DNA of 63,582 bases, from the NCBI GenBank assembly GCA_025999115.1, contig BNWW01000003.1, positions 1 through 63,582 of the forward strand, in the 5' to 3' direction. The DNA is from Bacteroidia bacterium. GTDB lineage: Bacteria; Bacteroidota; Bacteroidia; Bacteroidales; Azobacteroidaceae. The position numbers and the translations under genes were made by a program. A model generated the notes under the pieces. It had not been told where the DNA came from and made no database searches. It saw nothing but the letters and a program-made list of their open reading frames with translations. This document shows positions 36,716 through 46,640 of the stretch, in pieces. The stretch's first letter is position 1. Each line of letters begins with the position of its first letter.

Positions 36716-39700
36716 CTATTTATTCTGCTGTATATATTCTGTCGGCGTTTTCCCAAAATAATTTTTAAAACATTTAATGAAATACGACGGCGTATTGAAC
36801 CCCACTTGGTAACAGGTTTCGTTGATTCGGTAAGAGCCTTCGACTAAAAGTTTTGCCGCCATGATGATTCGTTTGGTTTGGATGTATTCGTTGGGCGTAG
36901 TATTCAATAATCCTTTGATTTTTCGGTTCAAAGTGGGTTTGCTGATGTTGAGATGACCGGCCAATTGCTCGTTGGAAAAATCGGGGTCGCTCAGGTTTTT
37001 CAGGATGATTTCATCTAATTCCAACAAAAATTTCTTATCCCGGCCGGATAAATCACTTTCTTTGGGCGAAGGATTGACGACCGATTTATATAAATGAACC
37101 AACTGTTTACGTTTATCCAGCAGCCTTTCGATGCAGGAGATCAGAAATTCCATGGAAAACGGTTTTTCGATATACATATCCGCGCCGTATTCCATGCTGG
37201 CTACTTTGGCTCGCATCGACGAGTGCGCCGAAAGTACAATAATCGGAATATGCGAAGTTTCAAAATTTTTCTTCAATTGAAGACACATTTCCAGTCCGTC
37301 CATTTTCGGCATCGAAATGTCGCTCACGATTATGTCGACCGGCTGTGTGTTGATAAATTCCAAAGCCATCTCGCCGTTGGTAGCGGTTTGAATCCGGTAA
37401 TTTTTCTTCAGTTTTCGTTCGATATAGGCGAGTAATTCCACATTGTCTTCTACCAGCAGCACGTGAGGCTTATTTTCGGCAACCGGAATTTCTTCTTCCT
37501 CCGGTTTGTTTTCAGTCGATTTTTCATGAAGCGGCAGTGTGAGGATGAAATTGTTGCACGACAAATCATCATCAATTGTCAAGGTACCGGAATGAAGTTC
37601 GGCAATGGTTTTAGCCAGCGAAAGACCGATGCCGAAACCTTGGGTGTAAATTTTTTCCGGATCATGGTATTGTACGAACGGATCGAAAATCGATTGCCTT
37701 TTTTCGATCGGGATAATGGGGCCGTCGTTTTTAACGGATACGATTACGGATTCGTTGTTTGTTTCGACGGAAAGGGAAATGTAAGTTTCCGCATATTTCA
37801 AAGCATTGGAAAACAGATTGTTGAATATTTTTTCGATGCCTCGTTCGTCGGCAAAAACATAAATATTTTCGTTGGAATAATGCGAGGTAATTTCCAGATT
37901 TTTATTGGTGGCGGCAGCGGTAAAATTGTATTTTAAAAATTCGATTTTCTCCACAATATCCAATTCGACACACGAAAGCTGGAAGCCTTGTTTTTCGATT
38001 TTTGAAAAATCGAGCAACTCGTTGATTAATTGTGAAAGGAGTTGCGCATTGCGACTGATTAAATTCAAATCTTCGTTGATTTCGCGGTTGAAGTCGCCGA
38101 TATGGTTCATGATATGTTCCAGCGGCGTGCGAATCAACGTGAGCGGTGTTTTGATTTCGTGAGCGATATTGGAGAAAAATTCGATTTTTTCGTTATACAG
38201 TTCGATTTCTTTATTTTTCTCGAAAATGTGTTGCCGTCTGTGTTGTTGCGCCAGCGTTCTTTTCCACAAAAAATAAAAGAATAGAGATAAAGCGATGATT
38301 GTCAATATGATATAAATCACAATGGCTGTCGTGGATTGATAAAATTTGGGTAGAATCACAATGTGGAGTGGCGGATGCTCGTTGTTTTGAACGCCGTCGC
38401 TGTTCACGCCCATCAGGTAGAGCGTATATTTTCCGGGCGCCAATTTGTTGAAAACGAGCCGGTGTTCGGACGACATTTTCTGCCATTGGTCGTTTTCTCC
38501 TTCCAATTTGTAATACAACAAATTATTAAGTGGCGAGTGGAAATTCAAAATCGAACATCTTAATTCGAGGGTGTTTTGGTAGGCCGAAAGTTTGATTTCG
38601 CGTGTATCCGCAATGCCGCATTGGAGCGGCGAATGTTTCTCGTTCGCTTTCACCAATTGATTATTAATCAACAAATCGGTAATCACGATGTTCGGCATTT
38701 TTTGATTCGAGATAAAGTTTTTGGGATTAAATTGAATAAATCCGTCTTGCGAACCGAACAGGATATTCCCGTTGGCCGTTTTTATTCCCGAAAGGAAATT
38801 AAATTCATCATCGAGCAAACCGTCGGCGGTGGTATAGACTTTTTTTTCGGCCGTTTCGGGTTGAAACTTGATTAAACCTTGACCCGATGAAACCCAAAAC
38901 CAGCCGTTGTCGTCTTCGATTATTTTGTAAATGATGTTGCTGGGCATTCCGTTGGAAATATCGAAAACGGTAAATGTTTCGTCGTTGTTCAAACGGCAGA
39001 AACCGCCGCCGAAAGTGGTTATCCAAATACGTTGTTTACTGTCTTCAAACAGGGAAATTACTTTGTTGCAAGGAATGGACGACGTTTTGTCGGGATCGTT
39101 TTTGTAATTCGTAAACTGCCGGTGGATGCGGTCGTATTTATACAATCCGTTGGCGTAAGTGGCGTACCACATATTGCCGCGACTGTCTTCCAAAATATCG
39201 TCCACAAAAATACCGTTAAAAGAGTCGATGGCGATAAATTCATCTTTTGTGGTGTCGTATTGCAGCAATCCGAGCGCCGAGCCGACTAAAATTTGATTCT
39301 GTGAATTTTTATAGATTTTGGTGGTGCGGTCGTCGCGCAGTTTGGACCCGTGGTCGCGGCGGTTGTAGATTTTTACTTGTCCGCTTTTGATATTCAAACG
39401 GTAAATTCCGTCATACGAACTCATCCATAAATGGTTGTCGTCGCGACAAAGTCCGAAAATCGTTTCCGGCAGAGAGTTCTTTTTGTATTTTTCGAGTTCT
39501 TTGTTTTGCGGATTATATTTGAATAAACCGCTACGACGGGTTCCTATCCAAATATTGCCGTCTTTGTCTTCTTCAAATTCGCGGATGGTTTTTCCAACAA
39601 GCGAAGCGGAAGGTGTTTGATAAAATTTCTCAAATTGAATGAAGGTCTTGTTGGTATGGAGCAATCCGTGGTTGAACGAACCCAACCATATCCCTTTTAT

Positions 39701-40654
39701 ATCGTCGATGAGAATAGCCATTACTTCGAGGTCGGAGAGGGAAGCCAATTTGTTGTCCACCACTTCGATGTGTGTCAGGTTTTCCGTTCGGATATTGTAT
39801 TGATAAACGCCGTTGGTTGTGGCAATCCACAGCGTATTGTTGGCGTCGAGGTATAAATCGTTGGGTATGGATTTTCCGTTGTTGTCGGAGCAAATCACTT
39901 CCATTGTGTGGGTCGATAAATTGATTTCGCACACGCCTTTGTTTACGCTGGCCACGTATAACGTATTGCTGTTGGCGCCCCGGATGATGCGTATGATATT
40001 GTCGCGTTTGTAAGGTTGACTGCCGTCGGGCAGGGTATAGGGTTCCTGCTTTTTGAATGATTTGTCGGTAAAATATAAATTATCAAAATAAAAACTGATT
40101 AAGTTCGGATGACTTTTATCGAAATGAAAGCACGAAACGCCCGATACCACCGGGGAAACGTTGTTTTCGACCAAATAATTTTTTAATTCCCGGTTTTTCG
40201 GATTGAACGAAAATATTCCCTGTTTATCGACCGTCATCCATATCACGCCTTCTTCGTCTTTTTTGATGACCGATACTTTGTTGCGGATTTTCAGCGGACT
40301 GCCGGCGATTTTTTCGATGTGTTGAAAAGTGTCGCTATGCAGATTGTAAACGCTGATGCCGTTGTCGGTTCCGATGTATATATTGCCTTGATTGTCTTCG
40401 CAAAGTGAAATGATGTAACTGCTGTTGACATCCAAATCGTATTTGTAAAATGTTTTGAAAGCGACACCGTCGAAGCGATTCAAACCGTCGGTGGTGCCGA
40501 CCCAGAGGAAGCCGCGGCGATCTTGTAAAACCGCATAGACCCGATCGTTCGACAATCCGTTTTGTATGGATAAACGATTGAAATAAAACGGGTTTTCGGA
40601 AGCTTTGCCGGTTGAAATATTTAGAACGCAGATAACACAGATGATGACCGTCAT
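36716..40654 (-). CDS. Hybrid two-component system sensor/regulator (HTCS)
   Basis: The start at 40654 gives a short signal peptide MTVIICVICVLNISTGKA; a Met 28 residues further up would add a polar leader that is pure repeat sequence. Periplasmic part: two-component-propeller repeats (GLSNDRVYAVLQDRRGFLWV, DSRGNMWYATYANGLYKYD) to about residue 650, then a Y_Y_Y domain. One transmembrane helix near 785. Cytoplasmic part: HisKA with FFSNIAHEIKTPLTLI (about 833), ATPase with NLFSNALKYAE and GFGIGLSLAK, receiver with HVLLVEDN, phospho-Asp in IIVSDISMPKMDG (about 1110) and Lys in MYIEKPFS, and a C-terminal AraC domain. It senses a glycan fragment in the periplasm and activates the neighbouring susC operon. 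All catalytic residues are present. Confidence 0.93.
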   Translation of the reverse strand: MTVIICVICVLNISTGKASENPFYFNRLSIQNGLSNDRVYAVLQDRRGFLWVGTTDGLNRFDGVAFKTFYKYDLDVNSSYIISLCEDNQGNIYIGTDNGISVYNLHSDTFQHIEKIAGSPLKIRNKVSVIKKDEEGVIWMTVDKQGIFSFNPKNRELKNYLVENNVSPVVSGVSCFHFDKSHPNLISFYFDNLYFTDKSFKKQEPYTLPDGSQPYKRDNIIRIIRGANSNTLYVASVNKGVCEINLSTHTMEVICSDNNGKSIPNDLYLDANNTLWIATTNGVYQYNIRTENLTHIEVVDNKLASLSDLEVMAILIDDIKGIWLGSFNHGLLHTNKTFIQFEKFYQTPSASLVGKTIREFEEDKDGNIWIGTRRSGLFKYNPQNKELEKYKKNSLPETIFGLCRDDNHLWMSSYDGIYRLNIKSGQVKIYNRRDHGSKLRDDRTTKIYKNSQNQILVGSALGLLQYDTTKDEFIAIDSFNGIFVDDILEDSRGNMWYATYANGLYKYDRIHRQFTNYKNDPDKTSSIPCNKVISLFEDSKQRIWITTFGGGFCRLNNDETFTVFDISNGMPSNIIYKIIEDDNGWFWVSSGQGLIKFQPETAEKKVYTTADGLLDDEFNFLSGIKTANGNILFGSQDGFIQFNPKNFISNQKMPNIVITDLLINNQLVKANEKHSPLQCGIADTREIKLSAYQNTLELRCSILNFHSPLNNLLYYKLEGENDQWQKMSSEHRLVFNKLAPGKYTLYLMGVNSDGVQNNEHPPLHIVILPKFYQSTTAIVIYIILTIIALSLFFYFLWKRTLAQQHRRQHIFEKNKEIELYNEKIEFFSNIAHEIKTPLTLIRTPLEHIMNHIGDFNREINEDLNLISRNAQLLSQLINELLDFSKIEKQGFQLSCVELDIVEKIEFLKYNFTAAATNKNLEITSHYSNENIYVFADERGIEKIFNNLFSNALKYAETYISLSVETNNESVIVSVKNDGPIIPIEKRQSIFDPFVQYHDPEKIYTQGFGIGLSLAKTIAELHSGTLTIDDDLSCNNFILTLPLHEKSTENKPEEEEIPVAENKPHVLLVEDNVELLAYIERKLKKNYRIQTATNGEMALEFINTQPVDIIVSDISMPKMDGLEMCLQLKKNFETSHIPIIVLSAHSSMRAKVASMEYGADMYIEKPFSMEFLISCIERLLDKRKQLVHLYKSVVNPSPKESDLSGRDKKFLLELDEIILKNLSDPDFSNEQLAGHLNISKPTLNRKIKGLLNTTPNEYIQTKRIIMAAKLLVEGSYRINETCYQVGFNTPSYFIKCFKNYFGKTPTEYIQQNK

Positions 40655-40730
40655 TCTCGCGAAAGCGAGAATCTCCCGAATTTTTAGGGGATTGCGGATC
40701 AAGCCCGCAATGACGGTTATCATCTGCGTT
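40625..40730. repeat. Palindromic repeat element overlapping the HTCS start
   Basis: Outer arms aacgcagat (40625-40633) and atctgcgtt (40722-40730); inner arms accgtcatt (40647-40655) and aatgacggt (40709-40717). Between them are a hairpin ctcgc-gaaa-gcgag (40656-40669) and a stem attgcgg/ccgcaat (40691-40697, 40705-40711). The HTCS start codon lies in the left inner arm at 40652-40654. Confidence 0.8.
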
Positions 40731-40744
40731 CCAATCATATCCGT

Positions 40745-42667
40745 TTATATTATCACTTTTTTAACGATGCGTTGTCCATTCGTATCCAATTCCAACAGGT
40801 AAACACCCTTGTTGGGTAATTGTTTTGAATAAGTTTGATTGAATTGTTTTTCTTCCAATATCTTACCGCTTAAATCCATTAATTTCAAATGCGTATTTCC
40901 ATCGCTTTGAATCGTAAGTATTTGATTTTCGGTTGATATTCTTACATTCGGAATATTGTTTTGCGGAATCGACGAACCGCCGATCGTAAACGCGCCGGTA
41001 GCGAAAACCGAACCTTCATAACAAGCGTCAATGGCTTGTACGCCCCAAGTATAATCGCCTTCGGGAAAATGACTCAATGTAACCGATTTACTTAAAAATG
41101 CGTTGCCCAAAGCCAATACCATACGTGAACCGTCTAATGCGCCGCCGATAATCGAACGGCAATTGTTATATACTTCGCCGTCTTCGTTTTTGATGAAATA
41201 TTCATACGAAAGGGAAGCTGACGGCGTTTTGTCATCCGTTGCGGCATCCCAACTCAAGCGCACGCCGGTTCCGTTTACGGCAGAATTTAAACCGGTGGGA
41301 GCCGAAGGTTTGGCGTTGAGCGGAGCTTCGCCTTTGGTAACCATGGCTTCAAAATAATTGTTTCCGCCTTGGGTAATATAGGTGGTCGATGTTGTTTTGC
41401 CCACAGTCAGCATATCGCGCACGCCGTCGCCGTTCCAGTCGGGAAACATCATACATGAATTGGAGGCTCCGGGCAGACGGCTTTCGGGAGCAAAAACGCC
41501 TTGTCCCTGATTTTTCCACCAAAAACCGGTTTGTGTGGCGGGAGGAGCGCTCACATAGGCGTTAATGAGAATATCGGGCAAACCGTCGCCGTCCCAATCA
41601 AACGCTTTGGCTTGCGTGTCGGTCGAAGCATCGTTGCGAATGTCTTTACAAACAGCGCTTTGCAGATTTTCCTGCGTATCCAATTGAAAACTGCCGTCGC
41701 CTTGATTAACGTAATAATGAAGAACGGAAACTGATGTACTGCCTGTTTTTCCGGTAACTACAATATCTAAATAACCGTCGCCATTGAAATCCTGAATCAA
41801 CACGGGGCCGAGGTATTGAGCGCTTCCGCCCATCTGTTCGCAAATATGAATCCGTTCAAATTCGCCCGGCGCATTCACTCCTTTATTCACAAAAATATCG
41901 AAAAACGATTTGTCGTAAATGGCATTGTCGGAAGCATCGCTGGCCGTGAGCAAAAAATCGGGATAACCGTCGTTGTTGATGTCCAATACATACAAGCCCG
42001 GATAGGACCAAGCATTGGATGCAAACAAATCGCGCTGGGTTACTTTGAATTTCGTATCGCCTACAAACTTGCCGTCGTTGATCAGCACAGCGCCGAAATC
42101 AACAAAATTGGATGTTCCGTAGCTGCCGCCATAACCTACACTGATAATGTCGGGTTTGCCGTCGAGATTCACATCGGCTACAGCACAACCGCGTGGAAAA
42201 AATTCGTAACTTGGATCGTCGAATGTCATTTCGTCGCGGTTGAAATTACCGTTGCCGTCGCCGATAAAAAGTCCCCAATCTTCGGGAAAAGCGGCATACG
42301 AACCGTGACTGCAGCTAACCAAATCGAGGATATTGTCGCCGTCGAAATCGGCAAATGCATGATACGGGCGCGAATTGGTGTTGAAATTGGTGGAGCCTTC
42401 AATAAATTTGTTTTGCGCATTGCTCCACAAAAGCAACAATGTGCGATAGTAATACGAAGTGCCGTCCAAGCCGGTCCGCTCGTATGCAGCGCCTCTTTCG
42501 GGATCGTTTCCACCAATGAGGATGTCTAATTTGCCGTCGGCATTCACATCCACATCCAATCCTTCGGCGTACTGGAATTTGTATCCCGGGATTTCTTGCA
42601 ATAAGGTTTGAGCGTTAAGCCCCACCGTAAAAACCATTAAAACTAAGAAGTAAAAAATCTTTTTCAT
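40745..42667 (-). CDS. Secreted FG-GAP/VCBS-repeat protein with T9SS sorting domain
   Basis: The start at 42667 gives MKKIFYFLVLMVFTVGLNAQ, a clean signal peptide; the upstream in-frame Met is rejected. Residues 30-460 hold six or seven FG-GAP/VCBS units of the D-x-D/N-G-D/N-x-x-x-D calcium-binding type (DVDVNADGKLDIL, DFDGDNILDLVS, DVNLDGKPDIIS, DINNDGYPDFLL, DFNGDGYLDIVV, DWDGDGLPDILI, DWNGDGVRDMLT), probably a beta-propeller. A fibronectin-III-like domain follows (about 470-570), then a type A sorting domain ending KGVYLLELDTNGQRIVKKVI. Likely a surface glycan-binding or adhesive protein; no catalytic motif seen. It is separated from the HTCS by the palindromic repeat. Confidence 0.82.
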   Translation of the reverse strand: MKKIFYFLVLMVFTVGLNAQTLLQEIPGYKFQYAEGLDVDVNADGKLDILIGGNDPERGAAYERTGLDGTSYYYRTLLLLWSNAQNKFIEGSTNFNTNSRPYHAFADFDGDNILDLVSCSHGSYAAFPEDWGLFIGDGNGNFNRDEMTFDDPSYEFFPRGCAVADVNLDGKPDIISVGYGGSYGTSNFVDFGAVLINDGKFVGDTKFKVTQRDLFASNAWSYPGLYVLDINNDGYPDFLLTASDASDNAIYDKSFFDIFVNKGVNAPGEFERIHICEQMGGSAQYLGPVLIQDFNGDGYLDIVVTGKTGSTSVSVLHYYVNQGDGSFQLDTQENLQSAVCKDIRNDASTDTQAKAFDWDGDGLPDILINAYVSAPPATQTGFWWKNQGQGVFAPESRLPGASNSCMMFPDWNGDGVRDMLTVGKTTSTTYITQGGNNYFEAMVTKGEAPLNAKPSAPTGLNSAVNGTGVRLSWDAATDDKTPSASLSYEYFIKNEDGEVYNNCRSIIGGALDGSRMVLALGNAFLSKSVTLSHFPEGDYTWGVQAIDACYEGSVFATGAFTIGGSSIPQNNIPNVRISTENQILTIQSDGNTHLKLMDLSGKILEEKQFNQTYSKQLPNKGVYLLELDTNGQRIVKKVII

Positions 42668-42724
42668 CTGATTTAATTTAAAAGTTTGACAAAAATGCAA
42701 ATAATTTTATTAAATTTATTGTAA

Positions 42725-44740
42725 TTATTGTTGAATGAATTGTTTAATCGTAATTGTTTTTCCCGTAACGTCTTGACAGACGAAAATATAACCTCCCGCT
42801 TGCAAGCTAACCGTTTGCTGTTGGCGAACTTGCACAATGTTTAATACTTGTTGTCCCAACATATTGAAGATATTTATGTTGTTTATTCGTTCCGGTTGGG
42901 ATACATGAAGGGTATTTTCCTTTACAAAAACGGAAGGATCGTTTAGAGTCGCTTCCTCAATACCGGCGCCTTGCGACAAAAACCGGACAGGCAGCCAAGT
43001 CGCCGGATCGTCTGCATTTTCTCCTGCTATCGAAGCTACTGTCGCGGCCGGCGATTCCGTTACGGTATCTTTATAGCGTTGCATCAAATGGATGGAAAAT
43101 GTTTCGTCGCTTGCAGGGAATCCGCCGAGCAAATTCCATGGAATGCGCACTTTGGCGGTGTAACCCAAATCTTTGTCCGAAGCGTCATTGACGGTTCCTT
43201 CCAAATGAACGGTAATCTCCGAAACGGACGATACATCTTGCGAAATCCACGTATAGGCTGTTTTTTTGTCCAACGAAAACAAGCCTTTGGCATTGACCGC
43301 CCATTGATACAAAACATTCTGATTGTTTGTTTTGCGATTCATCCGTAAAACCACCGCATCGGCATTGACGGGCGTGAAAGCCGTAATAATCGTATCGAAC
43401 AAATGCACCGTATATTCAAAATGGGTATCGGTATAACCGAAATTCACATACGCCTGCGATTGCGATTTTTCGCCGATAAACCAATCGCGGTGAATCGTCC
43501 GGTCGAACGACGAAAGGGTTTGCAATTCAACAGGCGATTTATACACGTTTTTGGCATAATTCAATTTTCCGGTGATTACTTTCACCATTTCATATTCCAA
43601 ACTGCCTACATTATAGCCTTGATTGCCGCAACTGATCACTTCATCGTTGCCGATATACGAAATGGCGCCCCACCAAGCCGCATAAGGTGAGGACGCGAAC
43701 GAAAATGTTTTGGCATTGGGCGTACCGATAAACGCCCACATTCCCGGCGCCGATTTGTAGCTGCCGTTGCCTTGCACAAGTACTTCGCCGGTCGGAAGCA
43801 CTTCCATATATGGCGCTGCTCCCTTAAAATCGGGATGAACCAACCAACGGCGGTTGCTGCCGGGGCCTCCGGCGCCGAAATAAATATCATTATAGTCCCA
43901 ATTATTACCGGTAGACGACCATACGATCCATGGCGATTGAGCATAGCCGTAACTTTCGCAGGCGTATGCAATGCCGTTGTCATTGCTTAACACTTTACCC
44001 ACCGGCATCCCGTCGTAAGTTCCGTTGCTATCAATAATGCGCGATAAAACTTCGGCATCTTGCCACGAACAAAGCGCTTTTCCCTGCCATGTTTCGCCTT
44101 TGTCGAATGAGCGTAGCATACTCACGGCCGGTTGCGATTTTACTTCGGCATTCACTTCGTGGCTGTCGGTATAAAGCATCTGCAATTCGCCGGAAGGTAA
44201 AAGGATAAACGATGGTTCCCAACACCGGCCGTTATACACTTTGCGGGGCGTTTGCCAACTTGCGCCGTAATCGAGACTTCGCATCACTTCGATTCCGCAA
44301 CTCACATTGGTATATTCGGCGCTGGCATACGCATTGGAATAGCGCCATTGGTAGGCTAACAGGATTTCGCCGTTGCTTAATTCGATAAAATCGGGACAAG
44401 CAAATACCAAATTGTCGCTCGCCAAAGTGGGAGATGTTTCCTTCCCTTGTTTGCGTACAACGATTGCATCGCTCCATGTTTTACCTTCGTCCACGCTTTT
44501 GCGGGTGTATATATTGAATCCTAATTGGGCATTCATGAAAACCATCAACAACGAACCGTCGCCTAACCGTTTAATACGCGGATAATAGGCGGTTTTCTGA
44601 TACGAACTTGTTCCCGACAGTTTATATTCTTTCATTTCCCAATACGAATTTTTATCCCATGAAATGCGCACATTTATATCTTGGGCGAAAAGCGGAAATC
44701 CGAATAGTAAACAACTGATATACAGTATAAAACGTTTCAT
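42725..44740 (-). CDS. Secreted Asp-box (BNR) glycosidase-like protein with CBM9-like and T9SS domains
   Basis: Signal peptide MKRFILYISCLLFGFPLFAQ. The catalytic-type domain (about 25-400) is a sialidase-fold propeller with three Asp boxes, SVDEGKTWSD, SLDYGASWQT and SFDKGETWQG, and an Arg-bearing YYPRIKRLGDGSLLMVF near the start. A beta-sandwich like family 9 carbohydrate-binding/DOMON modules follows (VNAKGLFSLDKK, YTAKVRIPWNLLGGFP), then a type A sorting domain (INIFNMLGQQVLN, LQAGGYIFVCQDV). Folds of this kind include exo-sialidases (GH33) and exo-arabinanases (GH93); the sequence alone does not decide. Given the hemicellulose-like context, arabinan or arabinose side chains are the better guess. 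Confidence 0.8.
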   Translation of the reverse strand: MKRFILYISCLLFGFPLFAQDINVRISWDKNSYWEMKEYKLSGTSSYQKTAYYPRIKRLGDGSLLMVFMNAQLGFNIYTRKSVDEGKTWSDAIVVRKQGKETSPTLASDNLVFACPDFIELSNGEILLAYQWRYSNAYASAEYTNVSCGIEVMRSLDYGASWQTPRKVYNGRCWEPSFILLPSGELQMLYTDSHEVNAEVKSQPAVSMLRSFDKGETWQGKALCSWQDAEVLSRIIDSNGTYDGMPVGKVLSNDNGIAYACESYGYAQSPWIVWSSTGNNWDYNDIYFGAGGPGSNRRWLVHPDFKGAAPYMEVLPTGEVLVQGNGSYKSAPGMWAFIGTPNAKTFSFASSPYAAWWGAISYIGNDEVISCGNQGYNVGSLEYEMVKVITGKLNYAKNVYKSPVELQTLSSFDRTIHRDWFIGEKSQSQAYVNFGYTDTHFEYTVHLFDTIITAFTPVNADAVVLRMNRKTNNQNVLYQWAVNAKGLFSLDKKTAYTWISQDVSSVSEITVHLEGTVNDASDKDLGYTAKVRIPWNLLGGFPASDETFSIHLMQRYKDTVTESPAATVASIAGENADDPATWLPVRFLSQGAGIEEATLNDPSVFVKENTLHVSQPERINNINIFNMLGQQVLNIVQVRQQQTVSLQAGGYIFVCQDVTGKTITIKQFIQQ

Positions 44741-44759
44741 AAATTATTGTTTTAAAAAA

Positions 44760-46550
44760 TTATTCGAACGAAATGGACAACCAAGTTTCGGGAATATCCG
44801 AATTTTCTCCAGCGATTGATTCGAGTGAGGCAAACGGATATTCTTTGGTGTTATCTTTGTAGGAGTGGCGCAAATGTACGCGAAATTGTTCGTTTTTCGT
44901 GGGTAATCCGCCGATTAAATTCCACGGAACCGATACTTTTGCAGCAAAACCCAAATCTTCGTCTTTGTCGTTATTGATGGTTCCGTTTAGATCAACCACA
45001 ATGTCTTTTACATCCGAAGCATCTTGCGGAACCCACGAATTGGTTTGTTCCTTGAATAAAGAGAAAACACCTTTGGCATTGACGGCCAAGCGATAGGTTT
45101 CACTTTTTCCGGTTTTTGTATTTTTCCGGTAGAACAGAAAGTCGATCGCATCGGAGTTGAGCGCTTGAAACGCAATCAAATTTTTATCGAATAAATAAGT
45201 GGTGAAATCGAACGAGCGATTGGAATACCCGAAATTTAAATAAGCGGATGAAGCGGTTTCCTGACCGATAAACCAATCGTTATTAATTTGATTATCAAAA
45301 AATTGCAGTTTTTGCAATTTTAATTCGCCTTTTTTGATTTTCTTGGCGTAATGGAGTTTGCCTTTCATCATGCGGATGCCGTCGTGGTCTTTTCCGTCGC
45401 GTTGATAGGTATAGGTGCCGGCGCTCATCACTTCATTGTTGTTGAGATGTGCAATCGAACCCCAATATCCTTCATAAGGCGTGGAAGCGTAACCGAAATT
45501 ATCTCCTTTTGAGTCGCCGATAAATAGCCACATTCCCGGTTGTTTTTTATATGTTCCGTTGGTTTGTACTAAAATTTCGCCGGTGGGTAATTTTTCCATA
45601 TAAGGTCCGAATCCGCGAAAATCCTTGTGTAATTGTTTTTTACGTTCTTTTTCGGGACCGCCTTGTGCGCGAATTTCATCGTTTTTGTACTTCCAGTTTT
45701 CGTTTTTGGGCGAATAGATAATATAAGGTGTGATATCGTGTTGGCAAACGGCGCTCCACGTTTCGATCGCCATTGCAATTCCTTGATCGTTTATAAGTTG
45801 TTGAGCAGCAGGCATTCCGTCGAATTTTCCCCGTTCTTCTATTGTGCGTGAAAGAGCTTCTCCGTCTTTATAAGTTGCCGTTTTCTTGTTTTGCCACGTT
45901 TTTCCGTTATCAAACGAGCGGAAAAGCGCCACGCAAGCTTGTGAACGTTTCCAACGGACTTCGCTGCTGTCAGTAATATATAAATGAATTTCGCCGGAAG
46001 GCAGTTCCAGAAAATATGGTTCCCAGCACCGGCCCTGGTAAATTTCACGTGGTTCGGAAAATGTTAGACCGTTATTGTCGCTCGTCATCAATTCGATGCC
46101 GCAACTTTCGTTGGTATGGACGGTGTCGTTGTAACCTGCCGCGTAACGCCATTGGTAAGCCAGCAGAATACGTCCGTTTGCCAATTGGTAAAAATCGGGA
46201 GTGGCGAAAATCTTTTCATCGTCAGGTGTGGTGGGCGAAGCTTCTTTCAAACGTTGGCGAACCATAGTTGCATCGCTCCAAGTGGCGCCGTTGTCATAGC
46301 TTTTGCGGATAAAAATGTCGAATCCGACCCGGTGGTTCATGAACACCATTAATAAGGAGCCGTCGTTGAGTTGTTTGATGCGGGGATAAAAACATTCGGT
46401 TTCGGTGTAATTTTTGTTGACTACGTTTACGGATGTTTGTTCAAGATACGAGTTGTAATCCCATGAAATACGCACGTTGGCATCTTGTGCGTAGGTGCTG
46501 AATGTAAAGCCGGCAAGGGCGAGTAAAAGTAACTTTTTGAAATGTGTCAT
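44760..46550 (-). CDS. Exported Asp-box (BNR) glycosidase-like protein, paralogue without sorting domain
   Basis: 596 residues, signal peptide ending STYAQ. The same plan as the adjacent gene: FYPRIKQLNDGSLLMVF, Asp boxes SYDNGATWSD, SDNNGLTFSE and SFDNGKTWQN, shared NGRILLAYQWRYA and QGRCWEPYFLELPSGEIHLY, then a CBM9-like module (VNAKGVFSLFKEQ, FAAKVSVPWNLIGGLP). It stops where the sorting domain begins in the paralogue, so it should remain in the periplasm or outer membrane unless exported otherwise. The pair therefore appears to split one activity between cell surface and periplasm. It is first in its minus-strand unit and has a -7 element upstream. Confidence 0.82.
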   Translation of the reverse strand: MTHFKKLLLLALAGFTFSTYAQDANVRISWDYNSYLEQTSVNVVNKNYTETECFYPRIKQLNDGSLLMVFMNHRVGFDIFIRKSYDNGATWSDATMVRQRLKEASPTTPDDEKIFATPDFYQLANGRILLAYQWRYAAGYNDTVHTNESCGIELMTSDNNGLTFSEPREIYQGRCWEPYFLELPSGEIHLYITDSSEVRWKRSQACVALFRSFDNGKTWQNKKTATYKDGEALSRTIEERGKFDGMPAAQQLINDQGIAMAIETWSAVCQHDITPYIIYSPKNENWKYKNDEIRAQGGPEKERKKQLHKDFRGFGPYMEKLPTGEILVQTNGTYKKQPGMWLFIGDSKGDNFGYASTPYEGYWGSIAHLNNNEVMSAGTYTYQRDGKDHDGIRMMKGKLHYAKKIKKGELKLQKLQFFDNQINNDWFIGQETASSAYLNFGYSNRSFDFTTYLFDKNLIAFQALNSDAIDFLFYRKNTKTGKSETYRLAVNAKGVFSLFKEQTNSWVPQDASDVKDIVVDLNGTINNDKDEDLGFAAKVSVPWNLIGGLPTKNEQFRVHLRHSYKDNTKEYPFASLESIAGENSDIPETWLSISFE

Positions 46551-46582
46551 GATATTTCTGATTTAAGTTTGAAATGATGAAG

Positions 46583-46590
46583 CAAAAGTA
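46583..46590 (-). promoter_or_regulatory. Probable -7 element for the BNR/FG-GAP unit
   Basis: Minus-strand TACTTTTG (TANNTTTG), 33 bp upstream of the start at 46550. No -33 TTG at the usual 19-21 bp is seen. Confidence 0.4.
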
Positions 46591-46640
46591 AGGGTTTTGA
46601 TTTTTTGGGAATAAAATTATTAAATCAATTGATAGCATTA

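Noticed and set aside
41816..42529. 237-residue plus-strand ORF
   Set aside because: Antisense of the FG-GAP repeats; its openness follows from the repeated Asp/Asn/Gly codons.
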